Assembly: GCA_017634355.1 (NCBI GenBank)
Contig: JAGBNO010000132.1
Span: 1-41,268 of the forward strand
From: Lachnospiraceae bacterium
Lineage (GTDB): Bacteria > Bacillota > Clostridia > Lachnospirales > Lachnospiraceae
Reading direction: 5' to 3'
DNA: 41,268 nt
In this document: positions 1 through 9,083 of the stretch, piece after piece
Numbering within the stretch: position 1 is the first letter of the stretch
Layout: every line of letters starts with the position of its first letter
Made by a program: the position numbers and the translations under genes
Notes under the pieces: model-generated
Databases searched by the model: none
Told to the model about the DNA's origin: nothing
The model's input: only the letters and a program-made list of their open reading frames with translations

Positions 1-274
1 AGGTCCGCTCCAGGGAAGTGCCTATGAAATAATAGAACATGAGCATTATTATGGTAAAAATGTCCATGCGTCCTGGCGGCATCAGTATCCAGGAAATAAT
101 CCTCCAGACCTGGAACTGGTTTATCACTTTATAGGGATCCAATGCCACATAGCCTGAAAGCCCCATGAAGCTTAGGAGATAGCCTACCACATAGGTTACT
201 ATCACAAGCTTTGTGAGCTCAGGCAGCGCAAAACGGCCAATTTTCCGCTCCAGGCGGTATATCCAATGGTCCAT
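1..274 (-). CDS. Rhomboid-like integral membrane protein, 3' end cut by window edge
   Basis: Only the first 91 codons are in the window; the gene continues past position 1. The start ATG at 272-274 has GGAG six to seven bases upstream. The N-terminus has a basic amphipathic stretch (residues 1-15), a hydrophobic segment near residues 22-40 and a second from about residue 72. The segment ending in QVWRIISWILMPP resembles the start of rhomboid-family proteins of Clostridia, where a short loop with a Q-x-W-R motif follows the first helix. The catalytic Ser and His of rhomboids would lie beyond the edge, so I cannot say whether it is an active protease or a rhomboid-like pseudoprotease. It is the last visible gene of the polA-side run, 156 bases after the ACT gene, with a strong hairpin in that gap. 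Confidence 0.6.
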   Translation of the reverse strand, partial: MDHWIYRLERKIGRFALPELTKLVIVTYVVGYLLSFMGLSGYVALDPYKVINQFQVWRIISWILMPPGRMDIFTIIMLMFYYFIGTSLERT

Positions 275-356
275 ATCAATCTCCTAATGTTCCAGTTCAG
301 AACATCCCGTCAGTGCTTCAAAATACTAGTACATCATTTCCCAATTAGCTGGACTT

Positions 357-405
357 ATTCTGAGGGCATGAAGCCTCTGCCGGTGAGGGTTTGCGCCCTC
401 AGAAT
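357..405. repeat. Hairpin repeat with TGCCGGT loop, copy 1
   Basis: An outer stem of 11 perfect base pairs (357-367 with 395-405) continues into an imperfect inner stem closing on the loop TGCCGGT (378-384). The same stem-loop design with loop TG[CA]CGGT recurs at 15000-15032 and 19024-19058. This copy lies between two minus-strand genes. No T-run follows on either strand, so an ordinary terminator is not well supported. Confidence 0.7.
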
Positions 406-430
406 TTCTTCTTCAAAAAAGCCTAGGAGA

Positions 431-703
431 TCAGATCCTGTGCATCTTTTCAAAGATCTCTTCCCTCTGGCACTTTACCTGCACTCCTATCTCATCACCT
501 ATCTGGGATAGCTCTTTATTCAGGTCATCAAATAGCTTGCGGGTTCCGCTTACGTCCACTATCATCATCATATTAAAGAAACCGCTCACTATGGTCTGGG
601 AAATATCCAGAATATTTATCTGGTTATTCGCAAGATAGGCGCAGACCTTGGCTATTATGCCTACAGTGTCCTTGCCCACTACTGTGATTATCGCTTTTTT
701 CAT
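431..703 (-). CDS. ACT-domain protein (UPF0237 type)
   Basis: A stand-alone ACT domain of 90 residues. It opens with MKKAIITVVGKDTVGIIAKV, the usual first strand and helix of this family, followed by a NILDIS strand and a MMMIVDV strand. ACT domains bind small ligands, usually amino acids, and regulate partner enzymes; the ligand of this family is not established. The ATG at 703 has AAAGGA six bases upstream. In many Firmicutes the gene sits directly before a DUF711/PFL gene; here the next gene is a rhomboid-like membrane protein, so that partner is missing locally. It follows the metallo-hydrolase gene by 66 bases and is probably cotranscribed with it. Confidence 0.88.
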   Translation of the reverse strand: MKKAIITVVGKDTVGIIAKVCAYLANNQINILDISQTIVSGFFNMMMIVDVSGTRKLFDDLNKELSQIGDEIGVQVKCQREEIFEKMHRI

Positions 704-769
704 AGATATTCCTTTCTAAATATCATGGTGGCCATTTAGTGCCCACACTTATCCCGCCCTAGATACAGG

Positions 770-1576
770 TCAAGCTTCTATCTCCAAAAGGCTGCTGGCC
801 GAGTCAGGCCTTGCCACCTCCAGCTCCACATGGCTCTTTCTTGGAAGGTGGTCCCCCAGAGTGAGGGCCATCCGCACCGTCTCGTATGCCAATTCGGGAT
901 AATTATTCTCCTGGCTTAAATGACCTAAAAATACCTTTTTTAACCTATTCCCCTTTAAGCCCCTAAGGAGTTCTCCCGCATGGTCATTGCATAAGTGCCC
1001 CTTTTTCCCCAGTATTCTCTGTTTCAGGGGATAGGGGTACGGGCCGGCTTCCAGCATCCGTATGTCGTGGTTACTCTCTATCAGCATGGCAGAAACCGCT
1101 TCCAGCTTTTCCTCTATATAAGCGTCATAATATCCTAAATCTGTCATCACCGCCACGGATACCCCATCATTAAATGAACCTGCCGCAAAACGGTATGCCG
1201 CAGGCTCCGCCGCATCGTGGGATATTCGTATAGGGTCAATTAAAAGCCTTCCCAATTCAAAAGGGACATCATATTTAATTTCCTTAAAGCCCTCTGACGG
1301 AATGTTCTCTGTCTTTGAAAGTTCCTCCAAAGTTCCGGCTGTCCCATATACAGTTAGCCCCGTTTTTCTTATAAGCGCCCCAAGGCTGGAAATATGGTCG
1401 GTGTGCTCATGGCTTATAAATACGGCATCCAGGTCGCCTAGACCCACATTTATCCTGTCCAGCCCTTCCTTTATCCTCTTTAAGGAAATGCCGCAGTCTA
1501 TGAGCACATGGGTATTCCCCTCCCCCACATAGCTGGAATTCCCGGTACTGCCTGAGGCCAGATTCATTAATCGCAT
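770..1576 (-). CDS. YycJ/WalJ-like metallo-beta-lactamase-fold hydrolase
   Basis: A 268-residue metallo-beta-lactamase-fold protein. The N-terminus LASGSTGNSSYV matches the glycine/serine-rich opening of the YycJ (WalJ) family, and the metal-binding motif H-E-H-T-D-H is at residues 56-61. Later metal ligands are plausibly D146 in VMTDLGYYD, H170 in ESNHD and the histidine in FLGHLS. YycJ relatives are predicted nucleases or hydrolases, linked in Bacillus to the WalRK locus; no WalRK genes are present here. The ATG at 1576 has GAAAGG upstream. It lies between the FtsA-like gene (95-base gap) and the ACT gene. Family assignment is firm; the substrate is unknown. Confidence 0.9.
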   Translation of the reverse strand: MRLMNLASGSTGNSSYVGEGNTHVLIDCGISLKRIKEGLDRINVGLGDLDAVFISHEHTDHISSLGALIRKTGLTVYGTAGTLEELSKTENIPSEGFKEIKYDVPFELGRLLIDPIRISHDAAEPAAYRFAAGSFNDGVSVAVMTDLGYYDAYIEEKLEAVSAMLIESNHDIRMLEAGPYPYPLKQRILGKKGHLCNDHAGELLRGLKGNRLKKVFLGHLSQENNYPELAYETVRMALTLGDHLPRKSHVELEVARPDSASSLLEIEA

Positions 1577-1671
1577 TTTTGCCTTTCTGATAATCCTTAT
1601 TCCTGTGCCGCTGATATGCTGTGCAGACAGCGCTTAAGGCCTTATACTTGCCTTCTTATCGCCTTCTGTCC

Positions 1672-4600
1672 TCACTTCCTCCAGCGTATCTCTATCTCAT
1701 CTCCTTCATGCAGCGGCTCTGTATACTCTGCCTTCCTTCCGTTCAGCATCGTGGACACAGACTTGCCCTTAGGCTTGGACAGGTCAAAATTGATGTAATT
1801 AAATACATCCACATACATATAATAATCCTTGCCCGTAAGCTTCACATCCTCGCCATTGACCTTTACCTTTAAGGTATATGGCTCGCCAGTCCCCGCCAAT
1901 GCAAATGCCTCATACTTACTGTGAGCCGGCTCCGGAGAACGCTTTGGACTTATCTCAGGAGCGCTTTCAGCTGCAGGCTTTGCCCTGCTTTTATTAAAAT
2001 CCGGATTGAAGCTGTCGGCTAAATTTATGTCAAGCTCTTCAACGGAATGTCCGCCACCTTGTTTGCTTCCCTGTACGGCTGACTGTGGCTCTGGTTCTGG
2101 CAGCGGCTCTGGCATTGGTTCTGACTTCGGTTCTGCCATTGGCTCTGGCTTTGCCATTGCTTCGGGCTCTTTTGAAGCTTGCCCTGTTGCAGTTCCAGCC
2201 TCTGACTGTCCTTCCTGCACCAACGGCTCTGGTTCTGCTATCGGCTCTGGCTCTGGCATTGGCTCAGGTTCTGGCATTGCTTCGGGCTCTTTTGAAGCCT
2301 GTCCTGTTGCAGTTCCAGTCTCTGACTGTCCTTCCTGCACCGACGGCTCTGGCTCTGCTATTGCTTCTGGCTTCAGTTCCGCCATTGGCTCTGGCTCCGG
2401 CATTGCTTCTGACTCTTTTGAAGCCTGTCCTATTGCAGTTCCTGCCTCTGACTGTCCTTCCTGCACCGACGGCTCTGGCTCTGCCATCGGCTCTATAACA
2501 GGTTCTGCCACTGGCTCTGCCATTGGTTCTGGCTTCGGTTCTGCCATTGATTCTGGCTCAGGCCCCTTTTCCTGAAATGACATTTCGGGTTTTTCATTGT
2601 CTTTATCATTTACAGCAGAAGTTATGTCAACCCGTTTTGATGCCCCCTTTTTTAATTCATTTTCTTTTATGTGGCTTTCCGCTATATCCGGCTTATTACC
2701 ATCAAATGAAACCCCAGGCTGGCCATCAGTCCCCGCCTCTTGCTTTATGTCAACCGTTCCCTGATCTCCAGACCTAACTCCCTGCTTTATGTCAACCGCA
2801 TCCCGACTTACAGTCCCCGCTTCCTGCTTTATGTCAACCGCATCCCTGCTTTCACTCCCTGCTTCCTGCTTTATGTCAACCTTTTCATCCCCTGCCGTTT
2901 TGAAACCCTCAGGCATGTAATTCCCTATGGGATTGCCTGTAACCTCCGCAACGCTTCTTATGAGCCGCTCATTCATCTCCTGCAGCTCCTTCTGCCTCGC
3001 CTCCTCTGCCAGACGCTCTTCCTCTGCCTTCCTCTCCTCTTCGGCCTTTCTCTCCCTCTCCTCTTCCTCTCTTGCCTCTTCTTCCTCCTCATCGGAATGG
3101 AGCTCTTCTACGGCAAAAGTCCAGTCCACAGAGAAATTATCATATACTTCAGTTGTGGGGGCCGCCACCTCATGGTTTACATAAATATCTTTATCCGGAT
3201 CCAGGTTCACATCCATGAATTCAAGTATCTGCTGCACGGTATAGAAGCGGCGCATCTCTATCTGGTCGCCGTCCTGCACCTCATAATAGCCGCTCTGCAG
3301 CTCGCCGTTTACCACGGCGAATTTAGGAAGATTTACGGGCTTGGAATTTACCATGACCGTAATGGTGTCCGTAAACTCCGGCAGCTTCTTTAGCTCTAAG
3401 GAAGCCGAAGGCCCTGCAGTGGAAGGTATGACCTCTATCTGGTCGCCTGCCTTTATCCTCTCCCCTATGAAGGCGTTCTGCCCATTCAGCTTTATTATGG
3501 CGGGCTCCCCCGCCCCGCCGCGCCTCACCTGTTTGCGGCCGTTTATCGTAAAAGTGATATCAGCCCCATGCTTAGGAAAGAGGTCGGCATTTGAGAAGTC
3601 CGCCTGCATGGCGGCATCTGAGATCCTTAAGGAATTGTTGTCATATAGCTTTATCTGCTCGCCATTGAAGCTTACCAAAATAAAGTTATTGGCGGTGGTA
3701 TAGAAGTTTAAGCATATTCCTATGGGCGTCACAAGGAGGGAGTCTATGGGCACGCCCCTTATCTGGAAATCTACGCCCTTTAGCACCTCCTCGCCCCTGA
3801 TGGCCACCCTTTGCGGCGATATGCCCAGTTCTTCCGCCAGGTACTGCGTGAAGATAGGCACCCTGCCGCCGCCGCCCACTACGAACACTGCGCTCACGGA
3901 CTTGCCGCCGTTCAGCTTCTTAATCTTATCTGAAATCTCCCTGGTCATTATGCGCACGGTCTTGGAGATAAGCTCGTTTATCGCCTCCTGGTCTATCTTT
4001 GATTCCAGGCCCATTATGTCAGTATACTTGATGGGGCCCTTTTCACCTATGCGCTTCTTTATGCGCTCAGACTCCGTGAAATCAGTCAAAAGCTCCTTTG
4101 AGATAGCCTCAGATATCTCATCGCCGGCGCTGGGTATCATGCCGTATGCTATGATGGACCCGTCCCTTGTAATGCAGATATCGCTGGTCCCTGCCCCTAC
4201 GTCCAAGAGGGCAATATTCAGCATACGGTAGGACTTGGGGATGGCCACTTCCATAGCGGCTATGGGCTCCAGAGTAAGGTTCGCAACCTCAAGCCCTGCA
4301 AGCTCTACGGCCTTATATAGCCCGTCCACGACCTCGTCAGGAAGGAAGGTCACAATTATGTCCGCCCCTATGAGCTTGCCCTTGTGGTTCTCCAGATTCC
4401 CCATGGGGTATTTATTGAGGTAATACCGCTCCACCGTATAGCCCACATTGTAGAAGTGTATCCTTAAGTCATTGTCCCTTGAGAATTCCTCGTAGGCCTT
4501 CTGCGTGCCTGCCATCTCCAGGGAGTATACATCCTCCTGCTTCACATCCCGCTCTTCTTCCAGCTCCTGCTCCACATGGGTGTGCATGGTGCGGAGCACG

Positions 4601-4890
4601 CGGCCTGCGGCAGCTATGCAGACGTCATTAAGCTCCAGCGACAGATCTTCCTCCAGCCGCTTCTTCACTTCCCTGATTTCAGCAGAAACGCCCCCTATGT
4701 CGTGGATCTGGCCATCTATCATGACCCTGTCTTCATGCTCCACGCTCTCTAAGGCTATCACATGGAACTGCTTCCCCTTGTAATAGCCCACCGTCCCGAC
4801 TATGGAACGTGTGCCTATGTCGAGCCCGAATACCAGGGGCTCGCTCACTGTACGTACATTCTGGCTTACCTTCGCTTTTGTCTGGCTCAT
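1672..4890 (-). CDS. Large FtsA-like actin-fold ATPase with Pro/Glu linker and beta-grasp-like modules
   Basis: A 1072-residue protein. The start is placed at the ATG at 4890 because AAAGGAC lies just upstream; an earlier in-frame ATG at 4911 has no such site. Residues about 20-400 form an FtsA/PilM-type actin-fold ATPase: phosphate-1 motif [14 protein letters not shown], phosphate-2 motif [11 protein letters not shown], adenosine motif [10 protein letters not shown], and an inserted SHS2-like region. Residues about 400-580 contain repeated modules ending in patterns like IKAGDQIEV and VQDGDQIEM, and the last 70 residues end similarly ([10 protein letters not shown]); these look like beta-grasp modules. 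Between them are a Glu/Arg-rich probable coiled coil (about 597-644), a VDIKQ repeat block and a Pro/Glu-rich linker (about 770-950). FtsA itself is about 400 residues, so this is a fused, enlarged relative. It follows coaE by 87 bases. Whether it acts in division or in another membrane complex is unknown. Confidence 0.85.
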   Translation of the reverse strand: MSQTKAKVSQNVRTVSEPLVFGLDIGTRSIVGTVGYYKGKQFHVIALESVEHEDRVMIDGQIHDIGGVSAEIREVKKRLEEDLSLELNDVCIAAAGRVLRTMHTHVEQELEEERDVKQEDVYSLEMAGTQKAYEEFSRDNDLRIHFYNVGYTVERYYLNKYPMGNLENHKGKLIGADIIVTFLPDEVVDGLYKAVELAGLEVANLTLEPIAAMEVAIPKSYRMLNIALLDVGAGTSDICITRDGSIIAYGMIPSAGDEISEAISKELLTDFTESERIKKRIGEKGPIKYTDIMGLESKIDQEAINELISKTVRIMTREISDKIKKLNGGKSVSAVFVVGGGGRVPIFTQYLAEELGISPQRVAIRGEEVLKGVDFQIRGVPIDSLLVTPIGICLNFYTTANNFILVSFNGEQIKLYDNNSLRISDAAMQADFSNADLFPKHGADITFTINGRKQVRRGGAGEPAIIKLNGQNAFIGERIKAGDQIEVIPSTAGPSASLELKKLPEFTDTITVMVNSKPVNLPKFAVVNGELQSGYYEVQDGDQIEMRRFYTVQQILEFMDVNLDPDKDIYVNHEVAAPTTEVYDNFSVDWTFAVEELHSDEEEEEAREEEERERKAEEERKAEEERLAEEARQKELQEMNERLIRSVAEVTGNPIGNYMPEGFKTAGDEKVDIKQEAGSESRDAVDIKQEAGTVSRDAVDIKQGVRSGDQGTVDIKQEAGTDGQPGVSFDGNKPDIAESHIKENELKKGASKRVDITSAVNDKDNEKPEMSFQEKGPEPESMAEPKPEPMAEPVAEPVIEPMAEPEPSVQEGQSEAGTAIGQASKESEAMPEPEPMAELKPEAIAEPEPSVQEGQSETGTATGQASKEPEAMPEPEPMPEPEPIAEPEPLVQEGQSEAGTATGQASKEPEAMAKPEPMAEPKSEPMPEPLPEPEPQSAVQGSKQGGGHSVEELDINLADSFNPDFNKSRAKPAAESAPEISPKRSPEPAHSKYEAFALAGTGEPYTLKVKVNGEDVKLTGKDYYMYVDVFNYINFDLSKPKGKSVSTMLNGRKAEYTEPLHEGDEIEIRWRK
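2150..2530 (-). repeat. Three direct repeats of about 120-126 bp in the FtsA-like gene
   Basis: Three copies of a 40-42 residue unit ([20 protein letters not shown] followed by a run of PEPMPEP-type dipeptides) are encoded in tandem. A shared marker, CTGTCCTTCCTGCAC on the plus strand, recurs at about 2206, 2326 and 2448. Copies differ by scattered substitutions and by the length of the PE run, as expected for unequal crossing-over or slippage. Confidence 0.85.
2745..2880 (-). repeat. 42-bp in-frame repeats (VDIKQ units) carrying the GTTGACATAA word
   Basis: TTATGTCAAC (minus strand GTTGACATAA) occurs at 2745, 2787, 2829 and 2871, exactly 42 bases apart, with an outlier at 2622. Each encodes VDIKQ or VDIT within a 14-residue unit. 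The same word forms part of the intergenic array at 20361-20505. Confidence 0.85.
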
Positions 4891-4977
4891 CAAAAGTCCT
4901 TTCAAAACCATGTTAATGTGTAACTATCCAGCCTCATCCGTTTTTCATTCCGAGGGTGTATGCGCCGCATAGTTATG

Positions 4978-5577
4978 TTATGACGAAATCCGCTCTATGT
5001 GCTCCCTGACCTGTGAAAAGCTATCTTCCAGCGAGCCCGAATTGTCTATGACCCTTGCGCAGTGCCTCCTGAATACCTGGTCGTCAGCCTGAGAGGCCAT
5101 TATTGCGACTATGCGCTTATCGTCATAGCCCCGTTCAGCCTTTAACCTTTCAGAACGCCTCTCCCTGTCCGCATAGATATACCAGAGCTCATCGCAGATC
5201 TTTTGGTATCCATCCTCTATCAAAAGGGCGGCCTCCAGAAAATAGAAGCTGTAATACCCACGTTTCCTTTCATGCTCCATATCGTCCAAGAGGTACTCCT
5301 TGACCGCAGGGTGTATTATCTGGTCCACGGACTGCAGCATGCCCTTATTGTGGAAAATTTTCGCCGCCATGCGGCCGTGGTCTATGCCGCCGTCATCTGA
5401 CAGCACATCCTCGCCCAAAAGGGCAAGCAGCCTCATATAACAAACGGTTCCGGGCTGCATGAGCATGTGGCTCACCTCGTCTGCCCTCATGACCTTGGCA
5501 TTATAATTCTTTTCGATAAATGAAAGGATGGCCGTCTTTCCTGCCCCCACCCCTCCGGTTATGCCTATTATCTTCAT
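4978..5577 (-). CDS. coaE: Dephospho-CoA kinase
   Basis: A 199-residue P-loop kinase catalysing the last step of coenzyme A synthesis, ATP-dependent phosphorylation of the 3'-hydroxyl of dephospho-CoA, in the cytoplasm. The Walker A motif GGVGAGKT is at residues 8-15. The family pattern MRADEVSHMLMQPG follows, then HPAVKEYLL and the lid-like region RRSERLKAERGY. Length is typical of CoaE. The start ATG at 5577 is two bases after the polA stop, so translation is probably coupled; GAGG lies about ten bases upstream inside the end of polA. The polA-coaE order is common in Firmicutes. Confidence 0.95.
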   Translation of the reverse strand: MKIIGITGGVGAGKTAILSFIEKNYNAKVMRADEVSHMLMQPGTVCYMRLLALLGEDVLSDDGGIDHGRMAAKIFHNKGMLQSVDQIIHPAVKEYLLDDMEHERKRGYYSFYFLEAALLIEDGYQKICDELWYIYADRERRSERLKAERGYDDKRIVAIMASQADDQVFRRHCARVIDNSGSLEDSFSQVREHIERISS

Positions 5578-5579
5578 TA

Positions 5580-8111
5580 TCAGTGCGCCTCGTACCAGCT
5601 TTTCCCCATTTTCACGTCCACCAGGAGCGGCACCGCAAGATCTGCTGCCCCTGTCATCTCTCTTATCAGCATCTCCCTCACCCTGTCCTCTTCGCCCTCC
5701 TTTGTTTCCACCAAAAGCTCGTCGTGCACTTGCAGTATAAGCTTTGACTCAAGCCCTTCACTTTTTAACGCCCCGTATACCCTGACCATTGCGATCTTGA
5801 TAATATCTGCGGCCGTCCCCTGTATAGGCGCATTCATGGCCACCCTCTCGCCAAAGGAGCGGGTGGCAAAGTTGCTGTTTTTCAGCTCCGGAACCGGCCT
5901 CCTTCTGTGGAAATAGGTCTCGGCATAGCCTAAGTTCTTAGCCTTTTCAATCAGGGAGTCCAGATAGGCCTTTACCTTGGGATAGGTCTCGAAATAGCGG
6001 TCTATATAATTCTTCGCCTCGCTCCTTGAAATAGAGAGGTCCTGGCTTAGGCCAAAGGAGCTGATCCCATAGACTATGCCAAAATTCACGGCCTTTGCAT
6101 TCCGTCTGAGGTCCTCCGTCACCTCAGAAAAAGGCACATGGAATACCTGAGACGCCGTGATCGCATGTATGTCCTTGCCCTCCCTGTAGGCCTCGATTAG
6201 CTTCTCATCCCCCGAAAGGGATGCGAGTATCCTAAGCTCTATCTGAGAATAGTCCGCATCTATGAAGCAGTACCCATCCCTTGGTATGAAAATCTTCCTG
6301 AATTCACGCCCAAGCTCAGTGCGTATGGGTATATTCTGGAGATTCGGATCTGCGGAGCTTAAGCGTCCTGTTGCCGTGATGGTCTGGTGGAAGGTGGAAT
6401 GTATGCGGTCCTCCTCCCTTATGAAGCCCGTAAGGGCATCTGCATAGGTGCTCTTCAGCTTGGAAAGCTGCCTGTAGCTTAGGACCTCGCGCACGAAGGG
6501 CGCGTCAATGGCAAGCTTCTCCAGCACCTCCGCCGATGTGGAGTAGCCTGTCTTCGTCTTCTTCCCCCCAGGAAGCTTAAGCTTATCAAAGAGTATGGCG
6601 CCCAGCTGCTTAGGAGAATTAATATTGAATTCCTCCCCTGCTCCTTCATAAATGCTGCTTTCTAAGGAAACAATGCGCTTTTCCAGCTCTGTGCTGAAAT
6701 ATTTAAGTTCCTCAGGCTTGACCCTTATGCCCTCTTTTTCCATATTGGCGAGTACAGGAACAAGCGGCATCTCCACATTTCTAAAAAGGTCTCCCATACC
6801 GGCTTCCTCTACGGCACGCAGATACCCCTCACCCTCCTTAAATGCATGTGCCGCAGCAGTTGGCGCATCGTCCGGGATGTCATAACTGCTCCTGGATGGG
6901 TCCAGGAGATACAATAATATTTCCAGGTCATACAGCTTCTCTACGGACGGAAATGGGACTATCCTGCATAGTTCCTTTAGCCTCACCGTATAAATGCTGC
7001 CCGCAGACTTTTCCACAAGGCTAAGGAGCTGCGCCTTCAGATAAGAGGAAGTGACAAAGCCCTGGGCTTTTATTGTCACAAAATCACTGGAAGAACAGAT
7101 AGACAGGAGCTCTATCCTGCCCGCATTTAAGCCGGCCGCAAATGATATGAGCTTTTCCTTTGCGGCGGCCGAAAAGACCTCCTCCACCTCTCCCAGGTCC
7201 GTGACCGTGCGCCAGGTTTTATATGCGGCCTCACTCTCATCTTCTTTCTCAGGAAAATACTTAAAGAGGCTCTTTAGCTCCAGTTTTTTTACCAGGCTGA
7301 AAGCTTCTGCCGTGAAAAGATCGGTAATCTCCGCATCAGGGGCGGAAAGCGACACAGCGGCATTTTTATCTATGGTCGCAAGGGTTTTCGATAGCTCGGC
7401 AAGATTAAAGTGCTCCGTAAGGGTCTCCCTCACGCTTTTTCTTGATATCTCAGAAATGTGTTCCTTCAGATTTTCTATATTGCCATACTTTATCAGGAGC
7501 TCTGTCGCAGTCTTCGGGCCTATCTTCGGGACTCCGGGTATATTGTCAGAGCTGTCTCCCATAAGCGCTTTTAGCTCTATTATCCCCTCAGGCGGCAGTG
7601 AGAACTCATTTTCTACGTCTTCGGCAAAATAGGCCGTAACAGTCGTTACGCCTTTTGCGGTCTTTGGCTGCAGGAGCTTAATTTTATCAGTAACCAGCTG
7701 CAAAAGGTCCTTGTCCCCTGAGACTATGGTGACCGTATAGCCCCCCTCCTCCCACTGGCGGCTTATGGTGCCAAGGATGTCGTCCGCCTCTATGCCGGCC
7801 TTGGAGATGACAGGGATTCCCATTGCAATGAGCAGTTCCTTAATAAGCGGGACCTGGGCCCTAAGCTCCTCAGGCATGGGCTTCCTCGTGCCCTTATATT
7901 CGGGATAGAGCTTGTGGCGGAATGTGGGCGCATGCTCATCAAAGGCCACCGCCATATACTCCGGCCGCTCCTCTTCCTTAACCTTCAGCAGTATATTAAT
8001 AAAGCCATATACAGCCCCTGTATGCAGCCCTTTGGAATTAGTAAAGTCAGGCAGCCCGTAAAAGGCCCTGTTCAGTATGCTGTGCCCGTCTATAAGCAGC
8101 AGTTTCTCCAT
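5580..8111 (-). CDS. polA: DNA polymerase I, proofreading site apparently lost
   Basis: An 843-residue family A DNA polymerase used in Okazaki-fragment processing and repair. The start is the ATG at 8111 (MEKLLLIDGHSILNRAFYGL) with GGAAGG upstream; the frame stays open further upstream into repeat-derived DNA, but that part has no family resemblance. Residues about 1-290 are the 5' nuclease domain (VSGDKDLLQLV, GDSSDNIPGVPKIGPKTA). A central 3'-5' exonuclease-like domain follows, in which the expected D-x-E metal motif is absent (the strand reads LISFAAGLNAG). The C-terminal polymerase domain is intact: RLSSADPNLQNIPIRTELG, DADYSQIELRILA, RRNAKAVNFGIVYG and LQVHDELLVE. Loss of proofreading residues is also known in Bacillus-type Pol I. 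coaE follows two bases later. Confidence 0.97.
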   Translation of the reverse strand: MEKLLLIDGHSILNRAFYGLPDFTNSKGLHTGAVYGFINILLKVKEEERPEYMAVAFDEHAPTFRHKLYPEYKGTRKPMPEELRAQVPLIKELLIAMGIPVISKAGIEADDILGTISRQWEEGGYTVTIVSGDKDLLQLVTDKIKLLQPKTAKGVTTVTAYFAEDVENEFSLPPEGIIELKALMGDSSDNIPGVPKIGPKTATELLIKYGNIENLKEHISEISRKSVRETLTEHFNLAELSKTLATIDKNAAVSLSAPDAEITDLFTAEAFSLVKKLELKSLFKYFPEKEDESEAAYKTWRTVTDLGEVEEVFSAAAKEKLISFAAGLNAGRIELLSICSSSDFVTIKAQGFVTSSYLKAQLLSLVEKSAGSIYTVRLKELCRIVPFPSVEKLYDLEILLYLLDPSRSSYDIPDDAPTAAAHAFKEGEGYLRAVEEAGMGDLFRNVEMPLVPVLANMEKEGIRVKPEELKYFSTELEKRIVSLESSIYEGAGEEFNINSPKQLGAILFDKLKLPGGKKTKTGYSTSAEVLEKLAIDAPFVREVLSYRQLSKLKSTYADALTGFIREEDRIHSTFHQTITATGRLSSADPNLQNIPIRTELGREFRKIFIPRDGYCFIDADYSQIELRILASLSGDEKLIEAYREGKDIHAITASQVFHVPFSEVTEDLRRNAKAVNFGIVYGISSFGLSQDLSISRSEAKNYIDRYFETYPKVKAYLDSLIEKAKNLGYAETYFHRRRPVPELKNSNFATRSFGERVAMNAPIQGTAADIIKIAMVRVYGALKSEGLESKLILQVHDELLVETKEGEEDRVREMLIREMTGAADLAVPLLVDVKMGKSWYEAH

Positions 8112-8529
8112 CAGATCGCCTTCCATATTGTGATTTAAGGTCAAAACTATGTTTTTGCAAATCGTACTATAGTAAACTACATTAATTTCTTTAATTTTAA
8201 CCACAGCTCTTTGAGTAAGAACACCGTAGATTTTCAAGCAAAGTAAAGCTATTTCTGTCGTTTGCTACAGCATATTGCACAATATTTCGTGGACGCTTTC
8301 GCTCCAATGCGCTTATCTCACGTCACATAATGCAGTGAAAGTGCGCATAAGTGACGGGCGGCGCATAAGGCCCCGAACATTTGTGCAACATGCTAGCACG
8401 ATTTTGAAGTTACTGTTTTTGCCCCCAACACAATGATACAATTGAGCCAGTTACATATTATTCGATGTACTAGCACGATTTTGAAGTTACTTCTTTTGCA
8501 TCCAACATCAACAAATTACGATTGATGCA
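8112..8529. other. Repeat-filled intergenic region upstream of polA
   Basis: This 418-base spacer has no convincing gene. It contains a 26-base repeat (8143-8168, also at 41030-41055), the 131-bp repeat copy A (8300-8430) and two copies of a shorter unit starting CTAGCACGATTTTGAAGTTA at 8393 and 8470, 77 bases apart. A polA promoter must lie here, but I could not pick a convincing -35/-10 pair. Confidence 0.75.
8300..8430. repeat. 131-bp dispersed repeat, copy A
   Basis: Matches 11546-11676 over the same 131 bases with six differences by eye. It contains an internal stem (CGTCAC at 8321-8326 with GTGACG at 8351-8356, continuing through TAATGC/GCATAA), so it could fold as RNA or act as a small non-coding mobile element. 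No open frame is shared between the copies in a way that suggests a protein. Confidence 0.88.
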
Positions 8530-8533
8530 CTAG
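8411..8533. repeat. Dispersed repeat module shared with 41052-41112
   Basis: 8411-8472 matches 41052-41112 apart from a few changes and a short indel; the stretch starting ATTGAGCCAGTTACATATTA is identical for 33 bases. It overlaps the tail of the 131-bp repeat and then repeats part of it after 77 bases, giving a mosaic structure. Confidence 0.8.
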
Positions 8534-8871
8534 GAAACCCACACCAGAATGATCTGTGAAAGTATCACCAGAAGTACCGTCCCCTCAACGAGGAAAAGCC
8601 CGGCCTTCAGCCTCTCCAGAAAGAGGACCTTCTGCCGGGATTTTTCCAGCTTCCGCCCCAGTTCTCCTTTTAAATCCAGAGTCTCGCCATTCTCCAGCCG
8701 CTTAAGCCCCTCCTGCATGAGATAGCGTATCTCCAGCTCGTCAGCGCACTCGCTGCAGTGCTCTATATGGTCCAAAAGGAAGCTAATATCCTTGTTATTG
8801 AGCTTATTTAATAGATAGGGCTGGAAAAGGGCCTCTGCCTCCTTACAGCCTCTTTCGTCCACGTGCTTCAT
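8530..8871 (-). CDS. Small zinc-finger (zf-HC2-like) membrane protein
   Basis: About 113 residues from the ATG at 8871; an in-frame TTG at 8898 would add nine residues, and neither start has a strong ribosome site. The N-terminal part has a C...H-x3-C-x2-C pattern (GCKEAEALF, then HIEHCSECADELEIRYLM), which matches the putative zinc-finger/anti-sigma zf-HC2 fold. One hydrophobic helix near the C-terminus (GLFLVEGTVLLVILSQIILV) should cross the membrane. Proteins like this are often anti-sigma factors or assembly factors, but no ECF sigma gene is adjacent, so the partner is unknown. An extended -10 promoter candidate lies 57-62 bases upstream. Confidence 0.8.
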   Translation of the reverse strand: MKHVDERGCKEAEALFQPYLLNKLNNKDISFLLDHIEHCSECADELEIRYLMQEGLKRLENGETLDLKGELGRKLEKSRQKVLFLERLKAGLFLVEGTVLLVILSQIILVWVS

Positions 8872-8927
8872 CTTACGCTGGTCTATATTTAAGTACAAGG
8901 CCTGGCCAACAGTTACACACGCTCCCT

Positions 8928-8933
8928 ATAATA
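8928..8933 (-). promoter_or_regulatory. Candidate extended -10 promoter for the zf-HC2 gene
   Basis: The minus strand reads TGGTATTAT here, an extended -10 (TGn TATTAT), with no clear -35. It would start RNA about 20-50 bases before the two possible start codons. The GTTTACATAA word lies about 50 bases further upstream (8979-8988). Confidence 0.4.
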
Positions 8934-9083
8934 CCACAATCACATATATTTTTTCTACCCTCTTTGAAATGCTTTTTGGTTTACATAATATTACACCTAT
9001 TCCTTTCTAAGTGACGGATATCTGTCTGCGGCTGAATAAAAGTGTTTTCTCCGATTCCGCAGGCACAGCCCCTGTTGTATGCT

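Noticed and set aside
2006-2575. Plus-strand frame coding for a Gly/Ser-rich protein opposite the FtsA-like gene
   Set aside because: It is the antisense of the Pro/Glu repeats; its composition is fully explained by the minus-strand coding, and it has no ribosome site or family resemblance.
8112-8237. N-terminal extension of DNA polymerase I
   Set aside because: The family start MEKLLLIDGHS at 8111 has a good ribosome site; the upstream frame includes a dispersed repeat.
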